Below, one piece after another: positions 18,079 through 28,263 of a DNA stretch of 64,000 nucleotides. The stretch is from Rhizobiales bacterium UBA3584 (GTDB lineage: Bacteria > Pseudomonadota > Alphaproteobacteria > Rhizobiales > Devosiaceae). The stretch covers positions 40,245 through 104,244 of the forward strand of contig DFMV01000010.1 in assembly GCA_002375765.1 (NCBI GenBank), in the 5' to 3' direction. Under the pieces are notes generated by a model that saw only the letters and a program-made list of their open reading frames with translations, was not told the DNA's origin and did not search any database. How positions within the stretch are numbered: the stretch's first letter is position 1; each line of letters starts with the position of its first letter. Position numbers and translations under genes: made by a program.

Positions 18079-21000
18079 TCACTGGCCAGCTGCGAGACCG
18101 GCCAGCCGCGAGAGGATCGCGGCGCTGCCCTTGAGGCGCTGCTCGGCAGTCGGCCAGTTGCGCGCGAACATGATCTTTTGATCGGGGCGCAGCCGGGCCG
18201 CCTGTCCGGGGTCTGCGATATGACGCACCAATCCGGCAGGATTTGGGAAGACGCCGTTGCGCAGGGTGATTAGTGCGCCCTTGGGGCCGGCATCGACCTT
18301 CTCAACATTGGCGGCACGACACAGAGATTTGATGAGCACGACCTTGAGCAGGGCTTCGACTTCCTCGGGCAGCGGACCGAACCGGTCGATCATTTCCGCG
18401 CCGACGCCATCGATTTCGTTGGCATCGGTCAGATCGCCAAGGCGGCGGTAAAGCTGCATGCGGACCTGAAGGTCCGGCACATAGGCTTCGGGAATCATCA
18501 CCGGCATGCCCAGCGAAATCTGCGGCGACCATTGGCCGGCCTCTTCTTCCTCGGCCGATTGCCCTGCCCTCAAGGATGCCACTGCCTCTTCGAGCATGGA
18601 CTGGTAGAGCTCAAACCCCACTTCCCGGATGTGGCCGGACTGTTCTTCGCCCAGGAGATTGCCGGCGCCGCGAATGTCGAGGTCGTGGCTGGCGAGCTGA
18701 AAGCCGGCGCCAAGCGATTCGAGCGACTGGAGAACCTGCAGACGGCGCTGGGCCTGATCGTTGAGTTTGCGGTCTGCAGGGACTGTGAAAATGGCGTAGG
18801 CGCGGGTCTTGGAGCGGCCGATGCGGCCACGGATCTGATAGAGCTGGGCAAGGCCGAACTTGTCGGCGCGGTGCACGATCAGGGTGTTGGCGGTCGGCAC
18901 GTCGAGGCCGGATTCCACGATGGTGGTTGCGACGAGCACATCGAACTTGCCATCGTAAAAGGCGTTCATGGTGTCATCGAGCTGCTGGGGCGCCATCTGG
19001 CCGTTGGCGACCACGAAGCTGACTTCGGGCACGTGGTCGGCCAGGAATTGCGCGATGTCGGCCTGATCGGAAATACGCGGGCAGACATAGAAGGCCTGGC
19101 CGCCACGATATTTCTCGCGCAGCAGGGCTTCGCGGACGACGAGCGCATCGAAGGGCGAGACAAAAGTGCGGATGGCGAGGCGATCCACTGGAGGGGTGGC
19201 AAGCAGGGAAAGATCGCGCACGCCGGTCAGGGCCAGTTGCAAGGTGCGCGGGATTGGCGTTGCCGAGAGCGTTAACACGTGAACGTTGGCCCGCATTTCC
19301 TTGAGGCGCTCCTTGTGCGCCACGCCAAAATGCTGCTCCTCATCGACAATCATCAGGCCAATGTCGCGGAATTCGATCGATTTCGACAACAGGGCGTGGG
19401 TGCCGACCACGATATCGACGCTGCCGTCCTTGAGGCCCTCTTTTGTTGCCTTGAGTTCGGCGGCCGGGACGAGCCGCGAGGCCTGACGCACGCGCACAGG
19501 CAGGCCGGCGAAACGGTCCGAGAACGTCTTGAAGTGCTGGCGGGACAGCAGGGTCGTGGGCACGACGATGGCGACCTGGCGCCCGCTCATGGCCATGACG
19601 AAGGCGGCACGGAGCGCCACTTCGGTCTTGCCGAAGCCCACATCGCCGCAGACCAGCCGGTCCATGATGCGGCCCGAGGTAAGATCTTCGAACACTGCGT
19701 CGATAGTGGCGAGTTGGTCCTCGGTTTCTTCGTAGGGAAAACGCGCGCAGAATTCATCATAGGCGCCGGTCTGGACTTCGATGGGCTCGGCGTGGGCCGT
19801 CTGGCGGGCGGCAGCAATCTTGATGAGCTGCTCGGCCATGTCGCGTATGCGCTTTTTGAGTTTGGACTTCTTGGCCTGCCATGCCACCCCGCCCAGCTTG
19901 TCGAGTTCGGCGCCCTCTGCCCCATATCGCGAGAGCAGCTCGATATTTTCGACGGGCAGATAGAGCTTGTCGCCCTTGGCGTATTCGATCTCGACGCAGT
20001 CGTGGGGCGCGCCTTGCACCTCAATGGCCTTGAGGCCGATGAAGCGTCCGATGCCGTGATCGACGTGGACGACGAGATCGCCCGCCGACAGCGCACTCGC
20101 TTCGGTGAGCGCGTCGGATGCCTTTTTGCGCCGTGTCTGACGGATGATGCGCTCGCCCAGAATATCCTGTTCGGACAGGACGGCGATATTGTCGGTCAGA
20201 TAGCCGGTTTCTAGAGGCAGAATGACCAGGCCGAGTTGGCCGACCTTGAGCAGATCGACCTGTTTCCAGTTCTCGAGCTTTTTGACCGCCTTGAGCCCGT
20301 GATCCTTGAGCACCTGGCCCATGCGGTCGCGGGTGCCTTCGGTCCAGCAGGTGATGATCGTCTTGCGCCCTGCCCGCGCCTCGGACTTGATGCGCGAAAT
20401 GACCGCTTCAAACAGGTTGGTATCTGCTGCCTGACGTTCCGCGGCAAAGCTGGGTGCCAGATGCCCGGCGCAGTCGATGACCGGCAGGTTTTCGTCGGCG
20501 GGCAGGAAAGGCGAGAGTTCGGAAATCTCGTGACCGCGCGCCAACTCGTATGGCCCCTGCTCCACATTGTAGAGCAGTTCGGGTTTGAGCGGCTTATAGG
20601 GAGCGCCGGCGGTGCTGCCCTGCTCGCGAGCTTCCTTGCGGGCGTTGTAGTAGTCGACGATCTGGTCGCGGCGTTCGGCATAGGCCTCGCGCGACTGATC
20701 GTCGAAATAGACAGGAGCGTCGCCGATGTAAGCGGGCAGCGTTTCCATCTCTTCGTAAAAGAAGGGCAACCAGTGCTCCATGCCCGCAAAGCGCTGGCCA
20801 GCGCTGATGGCGCCATAGAGCGGGTCGTCGGCTGTGTTGCCACCGAAGGCTGTTGTGTAGTTGCGGCGGAACCGGCGGATGGTATCTTCGGTGAGCATGG
20901 CCTCGCTCATGGGAACGAGGGTCACCGATTTGACATTGCCGGTGGTCCGCTGGCTTTCGGGATCGAAAGCGCGAATGGTTTCAAGCTGTTGGCCGAAAAA

Positions 21001-21561
21001 GTCAAAGCGCAACGGTGCGTCATGACCGGCCGGATAGAGATCGACCAGCCCGCCCCGCACGGCGTATTCTCCGGCTTCGCGCACGGTGGGCACGCGCAGA
21101 TAGCCGTTGTTGGTGGCCCAGCCGATGAGCTTTTCACTGTCGACCATGCGTCCCGCCGCGGCCGAGAAGGTCATGGCAGCGACCACATCGCGCGGCACGA
21201 CGCGCTGGATGAGCGCGTTTACGGCGGTGAGAACGATGGCGCCTTTGATCGCGGGATCGACCAGTTGCGCCAGTGCCGACATACGGGCGGCGATGGTTAC
21301 GGCGTTTGGCGAAACGCGATCATAGGGCAGACAGTCCCAGGCCGGAAAGATCAGCACGGGATGGCCGGGCAACATGGTTTGCAGGATATCGGCCATGCGC
21401 TGCAAGCGACGACCATCACGAGCGACAAAGACAAGCGCAACAGGGGCTTGCGGTGCATCCTTGAGGCGTTGCTCGATTTCGCGCGCCAACACCGCCGGCT
21501 GCATGCCGTCGGGAAGGTTGGCCAGAATCCTTGAGGGTCTGTCGCGCAGCAAATCGTCCAT
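18079..21561 (-). CDS. mfd: Transcription-repair coupling factor
   Basis: ATP-dependent translocase that removes stalled RNA polymerase at DNA lesions and recruits UvrA. The 1160-residue product has the expected order: UvrB-homology module (residues 1 to about 350), the RNA polymerase interaction domain around GDLVVHVDHGIGRFIGLK, a RecG-like motor with GDVGFGKTEVALR and the DEEQHFGV Walker B, motif VI in the Q/R-rich QIRGRIGRS, and a C-terminal inhibitory domain. Length is typical. sdhE lies 4 bp upstream, so the two are probably co-transcribed. Confidence 0.97.
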   Translation of the reverse strand: MDDLLRDRPSRILANLPDGMQPAVLAREIEQRLKDAPQAPVALVFVARDGRRLQRMADILQTMLPGHPVLIFPAWDCLPYDRVSPNAVTIAARMSALAQLVDPAIKGAIVLTAVNALIQRVVPRDVVAAMTFSAAAGRMVDSEKLIGWATNNGYLRVPTVREAGEYAVRGGLVDLYPAGHDAPLRFDFFGQQLETIRAFDPESQRTTGNVKSVTLVPMSEAMLTEDTIRRFRRNYTTAFGGNTADDPLYGAISAGQRFAGMEHWLPFFYEEMETLPAYIGDAPVYFDDQSREAYAERRDQIVDYYNARKEAREQGSTAGAPYKPLKPELLYNVEQGPYELARGHEISELSPFLPADENLPVIDCAGHLAPSFAAERQAADTNLFEAVISRIKSEARAGRKTIITCWTEGTRDRMGQVLKDHGLKAVKKLENWKQVDLLKVGQLGLVILPLETGYLTDNIAVLSEQDILGERIIRQTRRKKASDALTEASALSAGDLVVHVDHGIGRFIGLKAIEVQGAPHDCVEIEYAKGDKLYLPVENIELLSRYGAEGAELDKLGGVAWQAKKSKLKKRIRDMAEQLIKIAAARQTAHAEPIEVQTGAYDEFCARFPYEETEDQLATIDAVFEDLTSGRIMDRLVCGDVGFGKTEVALRAAFVMAMSGRQVAIVVPTTLLSRQHFKTFSDRFAGLPVRVRQASRLVPAAELKATKEGLKDGSVDIVVGTHALLSKSIEFRDIGLMIVDEEQHFGVAHKERLKEMRANVHVLTLSATPIPRTLQLALTGVRDLSLLATPPVDRLAIRTFVSPFDALVVREALLREKYRGGQAFYVCPRISDQADIAQFLADHVPEVSFVVANGQMAPQQLDDTMNAFYDGKFDVLVATTIVESGLDVPTANTLIVHRADKFGLAQLYQIRGRIGRSKTRAYAIFTVPADRKLNDQAQRRLQVLQSLESLGAGFQLASHDLDIRGAGNLLGEEQSGHIREVGFELYQSMLEEAVASLRAGQSAEEEEAGQWSPQISLGMPVMIPEAYVPDLQVRMQLYRRLGDLTDANEIDGVGAEMIDRFGPLPEEVEALLKVVLIKSLCRAANVEKVDAGPKGALITLRNGVFPNPAGLVRHIADPGQAARLRPDQKIMFARNWPTAEQRLKGSAAILSRLAGLAAGQ

Positions 21562-21565
21562 GAAA

Positions 21566-21838
21566 CTAGTTCTGTGAAATCTTGTGGTTGCGGATCGTGT
21601 CGATCAGGTTGCGATCGGCATTATCGGGAATGTCGCTCTGGCCCATGAGCCAGGCCTGAAGATCGGTTTCCTCATGGTCCATCAGAGCTTCGAGCCGGTC
21701 GAGCATTTCGGCATCGAGCGTATCGAGGTGATCGGCGACGAATCCCCCGATCAGGATATCCATTTCCTGGGTGCCGCGATGCTGGGCGCGGTAAAGCGCG
21801 CGCTTGCGGCGCATTTCAATGGCTTTGGGGTCGGTCAT
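21566..21838 (-). CDS. sdhE: Succinate dehydrogenase flavinylation factor SdhE
   Basis: Small assembly factor that promotes covalent FAD attachment to SdhA. The 90-residue product has the key RGxxE motif (RGTQEMD, Arg21 to Glu25) in the YRAQHRGTQEMD context and the C-terminal acidic helices MLDRLEALMDHEETDLQAWL. Length is typical. It is 4 bp upstream of mfd and divergent from recG; sdhE next to mfd and recG is common in alphaproteobacteria. Confidence 0.92.
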   Translation of the reverse strand: MTDPKAIEMRRKRALYRAQHRGTQEMDILIGGFVADHLDTLDAEMLDRLEALMDHEETDLQAWLMGQSDIPDNADRNLIDTIRNHKISQN

Positions 21839-21965
21839 GGTCCAGACAGGTGCTAAGGCTTGGGACCGCAGTTATTAGAGACATTTGGTGGCGCTGTCAG
21901 CCTTTTGCCGCCGCCCACAAGCATATATTGTTCCGTTTCCGTTCATACTAGCCCAGTTTTGAGTC

Positions 21966-24071
21966 GTGCCCCGCCCCGATCTGCTGAACCCGCTGTTCAA
22001 ATCGCTCAAATCGATGAAAGGCGTCGGGCCGCAACTGGGCGCGTTGTTCGCCAAGTTCTTCGGCGCGCCCGACGGGCAGGACGCGGTGGTGCTTGACGTG
22101 CTCATGCATATGCCGTCGGGGGTTATCGATAGGCGGGCGCAGAACGGGGTAGCCTATGCACCTGTCGGATCGATCGCCACGCTGAAGCTGCATATCGATG
22201 AGCATATCGTGCCGCCGCGCAACAGCCGTGCGCCGCTCCGCATCAAGGCCCATGACGAAACCGGCGAGATCACGCTGAGCTTTTTCGGCGCTCGGGGCGG
22301 CTGGGTGGAAAAGCAGCTGCCTGTTGGCGAAATCCGGTACGTCTCCGGCGAGATCGGGTTTTTCGGGCGCGAAAAGCAGATGACGCATCCGGATTATATC
22401 GTGGAACCCGACAAGCTTTCGAGCCTGCCGATGGTCGAGCCGGTCTATCCGTTGACCCATGGGCTATCATCGCGCGCGCTGCGCAAGGTGATCGCTTCGG
22501 CGCTCGAGTTGGTGCCGATCATTCCCGAATGGACGAGCAAGGACCGGCGCACGATCATGAACTGGCCGGGCTTTGCCGAGGCGCTGCACCATATTCATGC
22601 ACCGCAGCGGCCGAGTGAGGGCGATATCGTTTCACCCTCGCGCATGCGGCTGGCTTATGACGAATATCTGGCCGGACAATTGGCGCTGTCGCTCATCCGG
22701 GAGACCATGGTCAAATCCTCGGGCATCGCGCGGAGGGTGACCGAAGACATAACCGAAAAGGTGGAAGCCGCCCTGCCCTTTGCGCTGACCGATGGGCAGC
22801 GGCTGGCGATTGCCGATATCCGAGAGGATCTGGAACGGCCGACCCGCATGTCGCGGCTTTTGCAGGGCGATGTGGGGTCGGGCAAGACGGTGGTTGCGCT
22901 GATGGCTATGGCGATGGTGGCCGAGGATGGCGGGCAATCGGCGCTGATGGCGCCGACAGAACTGCTGGCCAGCCAGCATTTCCGGACGCTCCAGCCGCTG
23001 GCTGAACAGGCCGGGCTGAAAGTGGTCCTGATGACCGGGAAGATGCCGGCGGCGGAAAAGCGGGCGGCATTGTCGGGGTTGGCCGATGGATCGATCACCA
23101 TTGCCGTGGGCACTCATGCCCTGTTCCAGAGCGGGGTTGAGTTTGAGAATCTCGGGCTGACGGTGGTTGACGAGCAGCACCGGTTCGGGGTGCATCAGCG
23201 GCTGGCGCTGTCGGAAAAGGGCCACAAGACCGACCTACTGGTGATGACGGCGACGCCCATTCCGCGCACGCTGGTGCTGACCCATTTCGGCGACATGGAT
23301 GTTTCGGTGTTGCGCGAAAAGCCGGCGGGACGGCAGCCGATCGATACGGCGACGCTGCCGATCTCCGAATATGGGCGTGTGGTGGGGCGGTTGGCGTCGC
23401 GGCTAGCGGAAGGCGCGCAGGCCTATTGGGTGTGCCCGCTGGTCGAGGAAAGCGACGTGCTCGACGTGGTGGCGGCCGAGGATCGATTTGCCGTACTCAA
23501 GAAGAGCTTTGGCGATCGGGTGGAGCTTGTGCATGGGCGGATGAGTGCTGCGGCCAAGCAGGAGGCGATGGCGCGGTTTTCCTCGGGCGACGCGCAGATC
23601 CTTGTTGCAACCACGGTGATCGAAGTGGGGGTCGATGTGCCCAATGCGACGATCATCATCATCGAGCACGCCGAGCGGTTCGGGCTGGCGCAATTGCACC
23701 AGTTGCGCGGGCGGGTCGGGCGTGGGTCGGCTCGCTCAGCCTGTCTGTTGCTCTATTCCGAGCCGTTGAGCGAAACGGCCAAGCAGCGGCTCGAAGCGAT
23801 CCGCACGACCGATGACGGGTTCGAGATCGCCGAAAAAGATCTTGAATTGCGCGGCCAGGGCGATTTGCTGGGGACGCGGCAGTCGGGGATGCCCGGCTAT
23901 CGCATTGCAGTGCCCGATGTCCACAAACATCTGCTGGAGATGGCGCATGATGATGCGCGGGCCGCGCTGGACCGCAATCCCGGGCTAAAGGGACCGGAGG
24001 GCGAAGCGCTGCGGGCGCTGCTCTATATTTTCCGCAAGGATCTGGCCATTCCGCTGATCAAGGCGGGATGA
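21966..24071 (+). CDS. recG: ATP-dependent DNA helicase RecG
   Basis: Double-stranded DNA translocase that remodels stalled replication forks and branched recombination intermediates. The 701-residue product has an N-terminal wedge domain (GVGPQLGALFAKFFG), the motor Walker A GDVGSGKTVV, the DEQHRFG motif II, and motif VI QLRGRVGRGS. It starts with GTG at 21966; the conserved LLNPLFKSL follows immediately. The 127-bp region shared with divergent sdhE should hold both promoters. Confidence 0.96.
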   Translation: MPRPDLLNPLFKSLKSMKGVGPQLGALFAKFFGAPDGQDAVVLDVLMHMPSGVIDRRAQNGVAYAPVGSIATLKLHIDEHIVPPRNSRAPLRIKAHDETGEITLSFFGARGGWVEKQLPVGEIRYVSGEIGFFGREKQMTHPDYIVEPDKLSSLPMVEPVYPLTHGLSSRALRKVIASALELVPIIPEWTSKDRRTIMNWPGFAEALHHIHAPQRPSEGDIVSPSRMRLAYDEYLAGQLALSLIRETMVKSSGIARRVTEDITEKVEAALPFALTDGQRLAIADIREDLERPTRMSRLLQGDVGSGKTVVALMAMAMVAEDGGQSALMAPTELLASQHFRTLQPLAEQAGLKVVLMTGKMPAAEKRAALSGLADGSITIAVGTHALFQSGVEFENLGLTVVDEQHRFGVHQRLALSEKGHKTDLLVMTATPIPRTLVLTHFGDMDVSVLREKPAGRQPIDTATLPISEYGRVVGRLASRLAEGAQAYWVCPLVEESDVLDVVAAEDRFAVLKKSFGDRVELVHGRMSAAAKQEAMARFSSGDAQILVATTVIEVGVDVPNATIIIIEHAERFGLAQLHQLRGRVGRGSARSACLLLYSEPLSETAKQRLEAIRTTDDGFEIAEKDLELRGQGDLLGTRQSGMPGYRIAVPDVHKHLLEMAHDDARAALDRNPGLKGPEGEALRALLYIFRKDLAIPLIKAG

Positions 24072-24140
24072 TCGGGGTAGCGGCAGGCTGGTCCGGCCGA
24101 TAGAAGTTGCTCTACGACTCTTTCCTTCCAAGGTTTTGCC

Positions 24141-24956
24141 ATGCAGCCCTCCAGCGATATTTCCCGTCTCATCGAGATCATGGCGCGCCTGCGCGACAAG
24201 GAGACAGGGTGCCCCTGGGATATCGAGCAGGATTTCAGGTCGATCCGGCACTATACGATCGAGGAAGCCTATGAGGTGGCGGATGCGATCGAGCGAGAGG
24301 ATTACGACGATCTGCGCGACGAGTTGGGCGACCTTTTGCTGCAGCCGATCTATCACGCGCAGATGGCCAAGGAAGAAGGGCTGTTCGAGATCGGCGACGT
24401 TATCTATGCGGTGACTGAAAAGCTGATCCGGCGCCATCCACACGTTTTCGGGGACGATGAGGCGGGCAATGCTGCTTCCAGCGAGAAACGCTGGGAGGCG
24501 ATCAAGGCCGGGGAGCGGGCCAGAAAGGCCAAGCGGCGCGGCGGAGAAAAACCCCTTTCCCTGCTTGATGACGTTCCCGCTGGGTTACCGGCGCTGACGC
24601 GGGCGGGAAAACTCGCCAAGCGCGCGGCTCGGGTGGGGTTCGACTGGCCCGATACTGCATCGGTCATTGCCAAGATCGAGGAAGAGCTTGGCGAAGCCGA
24701 GGAGGCGCTTGCGGGGACCGATGAGGCGGCAAAAGCCGAAGAAATTGGCGATTTGCTGTTTGCCGTTGCCAATCTCGCCCGCCATGCCGGGATCGATCCG
24801 GAGGCGGCGCTGCGCGATGCCAATGCCAAATTCGTGCGGCGGTTCGAGCATGTGGAGGCCCGGTGCCGCGAGGACGAGATCGAGATTTCCGAGGCGGGGC
24901 TTGAGCGGCTGGACCGTTACTGGAACGAAATCCGCAAGACCGACAAATCAGCTTGA
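24141..24956 (+). CDS. mazG: Nucleoside triphosphate pyrophosphohydrolase MazG
   Basis: Hydrolyses canonical and damaged NTPs to NMP and pyrophosphate. The 271-residue product shows the two MazG repeats: LRDKETGCPWDIEQDF with YTIEEAYEVADAIE and DDLRDELGDLLLQ in the first, and EEELGEAEEAL with EEIGDLLFAVANLARH in the second. Metal-binding EExxE and ExxD residues are present in both. It ends inside the end of hflX, with convergent stops overlapping by 9 bp. Confidence 0.93.
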   Translation: MQPSSDISRLIEIMARLRDKETGCPWDIEQDFRSIRHYTIEEAYEVADAIEREDYDDLRDELGDLLLQPIYHAQMAKEEGLFEIGDVIYAVTEKLIRRHPHVFGDDEAGNAASSEKRWEAIKAGERARKAKRRGGEKPLSLLDDVPAGLPALTRAGKLAKRAARVGFDWPDTASVIAKIEEELGEAEEALAGTDEAAKAEEIGDLLFAVANLARHAGIDPEAALRDANAKFVRRFEHVEARCREDEIEISEAGLERLDRYWNEIRKTDKSA

Positions 24957-26303
24957 GCCGTCGAGCCCGGTAATCCGGCCGGCAAATTTTTCGGAAAACT
25001 CGGCACGGTGCCGGGGCAGAACCCGAACCGTGTAGCGCGTGCCTTCATCGTCGGGTTCACCGCGCTCAACGACCTCGGCGTTGGCGTAAAGCCAGCCGGT
25101 TTCAGAACTCGATTCGTGCGGGATCAGGACGCTGAACAGGCGAGAATCCTGGGCAAGCGTCTTTTCGATAGCCAGAAGAAGCTCGGGCAGCCCCTGCCCT
25201 GTCACGGCTGACACCGGAACGGAGGCGGCGACTTTCCCCGCTGGGGCTATGGTTGCCAATCCATCCACGGCGTCGGCGGGGAGATTGTCGATCTTGTTCC
25301 AGACTTCGATGATCGGGGTGGTTTCGCCGGTGACACCGAGCGAAGCCAGAACCGAGAGCACGTCGTTTGCCTGTGCCGGATGGTCGGGGTTGGAAACGTC
25401 GCGGACGTGCAAGATGACCTGGGCCTGCGTCACTTCCTCGAGCGTACCGCGAAAGGCGGCGACCAGATCGGTGGGCAGATCGGAAATGAAGCCAACGGTA
25501 TCGGACAGGATGATGTCGCGGCCATGGGGGAGCGAGGCGCGGCGCACGGTGGTGTCCAGCGTTGCGAAAAGCAGGTTCTCGGCCATGACGCCGGAGCCCG
25601 TAATAGCATTAAACAGACTCGATTTTCCCGCGTTGGTGTAACCGACCAGCGCGACCACGGGGAAAGGCACAGAATCGCGGGGGCCGCGCTGGAGTTGACG
25701 GGTGCGGCGCACCTTATCGAGCCGGCGTTCGAGAACCAGAATGCGGTCCTGGATCTGGCGCCGATCGGATTCGATCTGGGTTTCGCCCGGGCCGCCAAGA
25801 AAGCCGCCACCGCCGCGCTGACGCTCAAGGTGGGTCCAGGAGCGGACCAGACGGCCCTTCTGGTAATTGAGGTGGGCGAGTTCGACCTGCAGCACGCCTT
25901 CGCGGGTTGCCGCGCGTTCGCCGAAAATCTCAAGAATCAGCGCCGTGCGGTCGAGGACCTTCACGCCGATTTCGCGTTCGAGATTGCGTTGCTGGATGGC
26001 CGAGAGCGGCGCATCGATGACGAGCAGTTCGATGTCTTGTTCCTTGGCCCACTCGGCCAGTTGCTGCACCTGCCCGCCACCGAGATAGGTCGCGGGCTTG
26101 ATTTCGCGCACACGCAGGATTTCGGTGAACACCAGGTCGAGCGCTATGGCTGCGGCAAGCCCGATAAACTCGGCATGCCGCGCTTCCGCGGGTCGCGAAT
26201 AGCGGTTGTGTCTGACGTCGGGGGTTACGAGGCCAGTGCGTGTGGGGACTTCGCGGAGGTCCACGAAGCCCTTGCCATCGTCGTCGTCTTCTCTATCGAT
26301 CAA
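24948..26303 (-). CDS. hflX: GTPase HflX
   Basis: Ribosome-associated GTPase that splits stalled or hibernating ribosomes in known homologues. The 451-residue product has the HflX N-terminal domain with [15 protein letters not shown], the glycine-rich hinge [16 protein letters not shown], and the G domain with G1 GYTNAGKS at 221-228, G3 DTVGF and G4 NKID. The start overlaps the hfq stop by 4 bp (ATGA), so it is translationally coupled to hfq as in many proteobacteria. Confidence 0.95.
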   Translation of the reverse strand: MIDREDDDDGKGFVDLREVPTRTGLVTPDVRHNRYSRPAEARHAEFIGLAAAIALDLVFTEILRVREIKPATYLGGGQVQQLAEWAKEQDIELLVIDAPLSAIQQRNLEREIGVKVLDRTALILEIFGERAATREGVLQVELAHLNYQKGRLVRSWTHLERQRGGGGFLGGPGETQIESDRRQIQDRILVLERRLDKVRRTRQLQRGPRDSVPFPVVALVGYTNAGKSSLFNAITGSGVMAENLLFATLDTTVRRASLPHGRDIILSDTVGFISDLPTDLVAAFRGTLEEVTQAQVILHVRDVSNPDHPAQANDVLSVLASLGVTGETTPIIEVWNKIDNLPADAVDGLATIAPAGKVAASVPVSAVTGQGLPELLLAIEKTLAQDSRLFSVLIPHESSSETGWLYANAEVVERGEPDDEGTRYTVRVLPRHRAEFSEKFAGRITGLDGSS

Positions 26304-26545
26304 TCGGTGTTGCTCTCGGGGTCGAACAGTTGAATGGGTGCGCCCGGCATGATTGTCGAAATCGCGTGCTTATAGACCAGTTGGCTCTGGGCATCGCGAC
26401 GCAGCAGCAAACAGAAATTGTCGAACCAGGTGATGACGCCCTGCAATTTTACGCCGTTGACGAGAAAGATCGTCACCGGAACCTTGTTCTTGCGAACGTG
26501 ATTGAGAAAGGCATCCTGAAGGTTCTGCACCTTTTCACTGGGCAT
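26300..26545 (-). CDS. hfq: RNA chaperone Hfq
   Basis: Hexameric Sm-like protein that anneals small RNAs to target mRNAs. The 81-residue product has the Sm1 motif [20 protein letters not shown] and the Sm2 motif [10 protein letters not shown] with the usual K-H pair. The start at ATG 26545 gives [15 protein letters not shown], the standard alphaproteobacterial N terminus; the frame extends upstream but that part is not conserved. hflX follows with a 4-bp overlap. Confidence 0.97.
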   Translation of the reverse strand: MPSEKVQNLQDAFLNHVRKNKVPVTIFLVNGVKLQGVITWFDNFCLLLRRDAQSQLVYKHAISTIMPGAPIQLFDPESNTD

Positions 26546-26703
26546 TGTACGGCCTCTTGTTTGCGTCGGGCATGGGGCACCGGTCAGACGCCCCGACCGA
26601 CTTTTTGTTTGGCAACCAGCTTGGGTGCCGCCCTGCCCGTTTGACGCATTACATGTCAACGACGCAACTATTGCATATCTCTTGGTAGGAGCCTAGAGCA
26701 CAA

Positions 26704-28143
26704 TTACCAGCGATTTCCTGTAATTGCCGCCAGTACCACGAGGATTTCGATGCGGGCGATCGTCGCGACCGCTGCTATCGTCAGCAAGGTGGCGTCCGAC
26801 GCGACGCCCTGCGACAGGCCGGGAATAGCGGCGTCGACGAGATTGCCGACCTGCGAAAACGAGCCCGCAGCAATGGCCATGGCGTCCGGCAGTGAATGGC
26901 CCTGAGCGGCAAACACCAAAAGAGCCATGGTGAGCGCCAGCACGCCGAGGAAAAACGTACTCCAGACGGATTTGGCGATAACGCGCTGCTGGGTATCGTA
27001 TTGCACGTCGTCTCGCAGTATGGCGCTGGGATAAACCAGCCGGTCGAGTTCGTTGCCGACGTGCTTGAGCATGGTGAGCAGGCGGAAGGCCTTGATGCCG
27101 CCGGCTGTGGAATACGAGCAGCCACCAATGAAAACGACAATGAGAATGGCCTCGAACGGTATGGAAACGCCCAGCCTTTGATCGTGGGTTACGCCCGTCG
27201 TCGTGGCGATCGAAATCATATCGAAGACGTAGTTGAAGGCGCTTTCAAAGCCCTGCCGACCCTCAGGAGGGGCGAAAATCGAGGCAAGTGCGGCTATGAC
27301 CGCCAATGCGCCGACCGCTGCGAGATAACGCATGCCTTCGTGATGCTCGCGCGAACCTTCGCCAGCGCGTGCGATGAGCAGGCGATGCCAGATTATGCTT
27401 GTTGCGCCGACAAGCATGAAGACCATCATGATGATTTCGGCAAACCGATTGTCGAGAACGGAAACGGTGGAACCGGGCGGTACGAACCCGTTTGTCGAGA
27501 GCATGCTCATGGCGACCACGATGGCGTCGTCAGCCGGGACGCGGACGATGATCAGCAGCATGGCGCAGGCAATCGTCAAGGTCAGATAGGGCACGGCAAT
27601 CGACTGCAGTGTTACGAGAATGCGGGGGTCATCTTCTGTACGCGCATGCTGGACCTGCCGCAGATTGGCGTTGGGTATTCCGCCAACCCGGTACGGTCCC
27701 AATACGTAGACAGCCAGGGTCAGGGTGGTCAGGCCGCCCACCCATGCCACCGTGGCTCTGTAGAAGGTCATCGAGGGCGACAGATCGGCGGGCGGGCGCA
27801 GGGTTACCCCAAGCGTCACGGCGGCCGAACTGGCCTCGAAAACGGCTGAGACGAGCCGCTGCCCTTCAACGAGCATGAAAAGGGGGACGGCAGCGACAAT
27901 CAGCGACAGCCAGACGGTGATGGCCGCCATGAACACCCCTGCTCTATTGAGGGTGCGGGCACGCCGAGTCAGCGACAAGATGGTGACGGCGGACAGAAAC
28001 CCATAGCCGATGCCGACGAGAAAGATGGCTTCAAGGGCGCGCCAATTGCCTTCGACGAGAGCGACGAACAGCGGCAACACCAATGAGAGGGCGAAAACCC
28101 CGAACACACCGGCCGATAAAATTCCGATGGTGGGCAAACCCAT
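26704..28143 (-). CDS. trkH: Trk system potassium uptake protein TrkH
   Basis: Membrane channel subunit of the Trk K+ uptake system. The 479-residue product has four M1-P-M2 repeats; conserved pore regions include ATTTGVTHD and FIGGCSYSTAGGIKAFR, the latter matching the GGCxGSTAGGIK selectivity loop with small changes. It works with TrkA, whose gene lies just upstream. A strong hairpin and a repeat element lie in the 117-bp gap between them. Confidence 0.93.
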   Translation of the reverse strand: MGLPTIGILSAGVFGVFALSLVLPLFVALVEGNWRALEAIFLVGIGYGFLSAVTILSLTRRARTLNRAGVFMAAITVWLSLIVAAVPLFMLVEGQRLVSAVFEASSAAVTLGVTLRPPADLSPSMTFYRATVAWVGGLTTLTLAVYVLGPYRVGGIPNANLRQVQHARTEDDPRILVTLQSIAVPYLTLTIACAMLLIIVRVPADDAIVVAMSMLSTNGFVPPGSTVSVLDNRFAEIIMMVFMLVGATSIIWHRLLIARAGEGSREHHEGMRYLAAVGALAVIAALASIFAPPEGRQGFESAFNYVFDMISIATTTGVTHDQRLGVSIPFEAILIVVFIGGCSYSTAGGIKAFRLLTMLKHVGNELDRLVYPSAILRDDVQYDTQQRVIAKSVWSTFFLGVLALTMALLVFAAQGHSLPDAMAIAAGSFSQVGNLVDAAIPGLSQGVASDATLLTIAAVATIARIEILVVLAAITGNRW

Positions 28144-28159
28144 CCCCTCTCAGGACACC

Positions 28160-28200
28160 TAGATCGTGTCAGTGATTCATTGAATCGCTGACACGATCTA
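28160..28200. repeat. Near-perfect 20-bp inverted repeat (hairpin) between trkA and trkH
   Basis: Two 20-base arms (28160-28179 and 28181-28200) are complementary with one mismatch and one unpaired centre base. Key arm sequence is TAGATCGTGTCAG...ATTCA. On the minus strand it follows trkA and precedes trkH by 16 bp. No T-run directly follows on the minus strand, so it does not look like a classical terminator; it could protect or attenuate the mRNA. Confidence 0.8.
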
Positions 28201-28203
28201 CCC

Positions 28204-28263
28204 CTTTTGTTTTGGCGCAAGTCTTATCGGAAAACCGGTTCCCACTTTTCCGGACCTGCTCTA
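28204..28263. repeat. Rhizobiales-type dispersed intergenic repeat, full copy
   Basis: The block includes TTTTGTTTTGGCGCAAG, then CGGAAAACCGGTTCC, CACTTTTCCG and GACCTGCTCTAG. The core is partly palindromic (CGGAAAA near one end and TTTTCCG near the other). It matches blocks I recall between genes in many Rhizobiales chromosomes and a degenerate copy at 4404-4452. Its right edge coincides with the trkA stop codon (28261-28263), so the trkA TAG is part of the repeat. Confidence 0.6.

Noticed and set aside
20236..21534. Long plus-strand frame opposite mfd
   Set aside because: It lies wholly within the unmistakable mfd coding region and its product is Gly/Ala-biased shadow sequence without known domains.
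28160..28200. The trkA-trkH hairpin as terminal inverted repeats of a transposon or as a plain terminator
   Set aside because: The arms are adjacent with no internal sequence, I see no target-site duplication, and there is no T-run directly after it on the minus strand.
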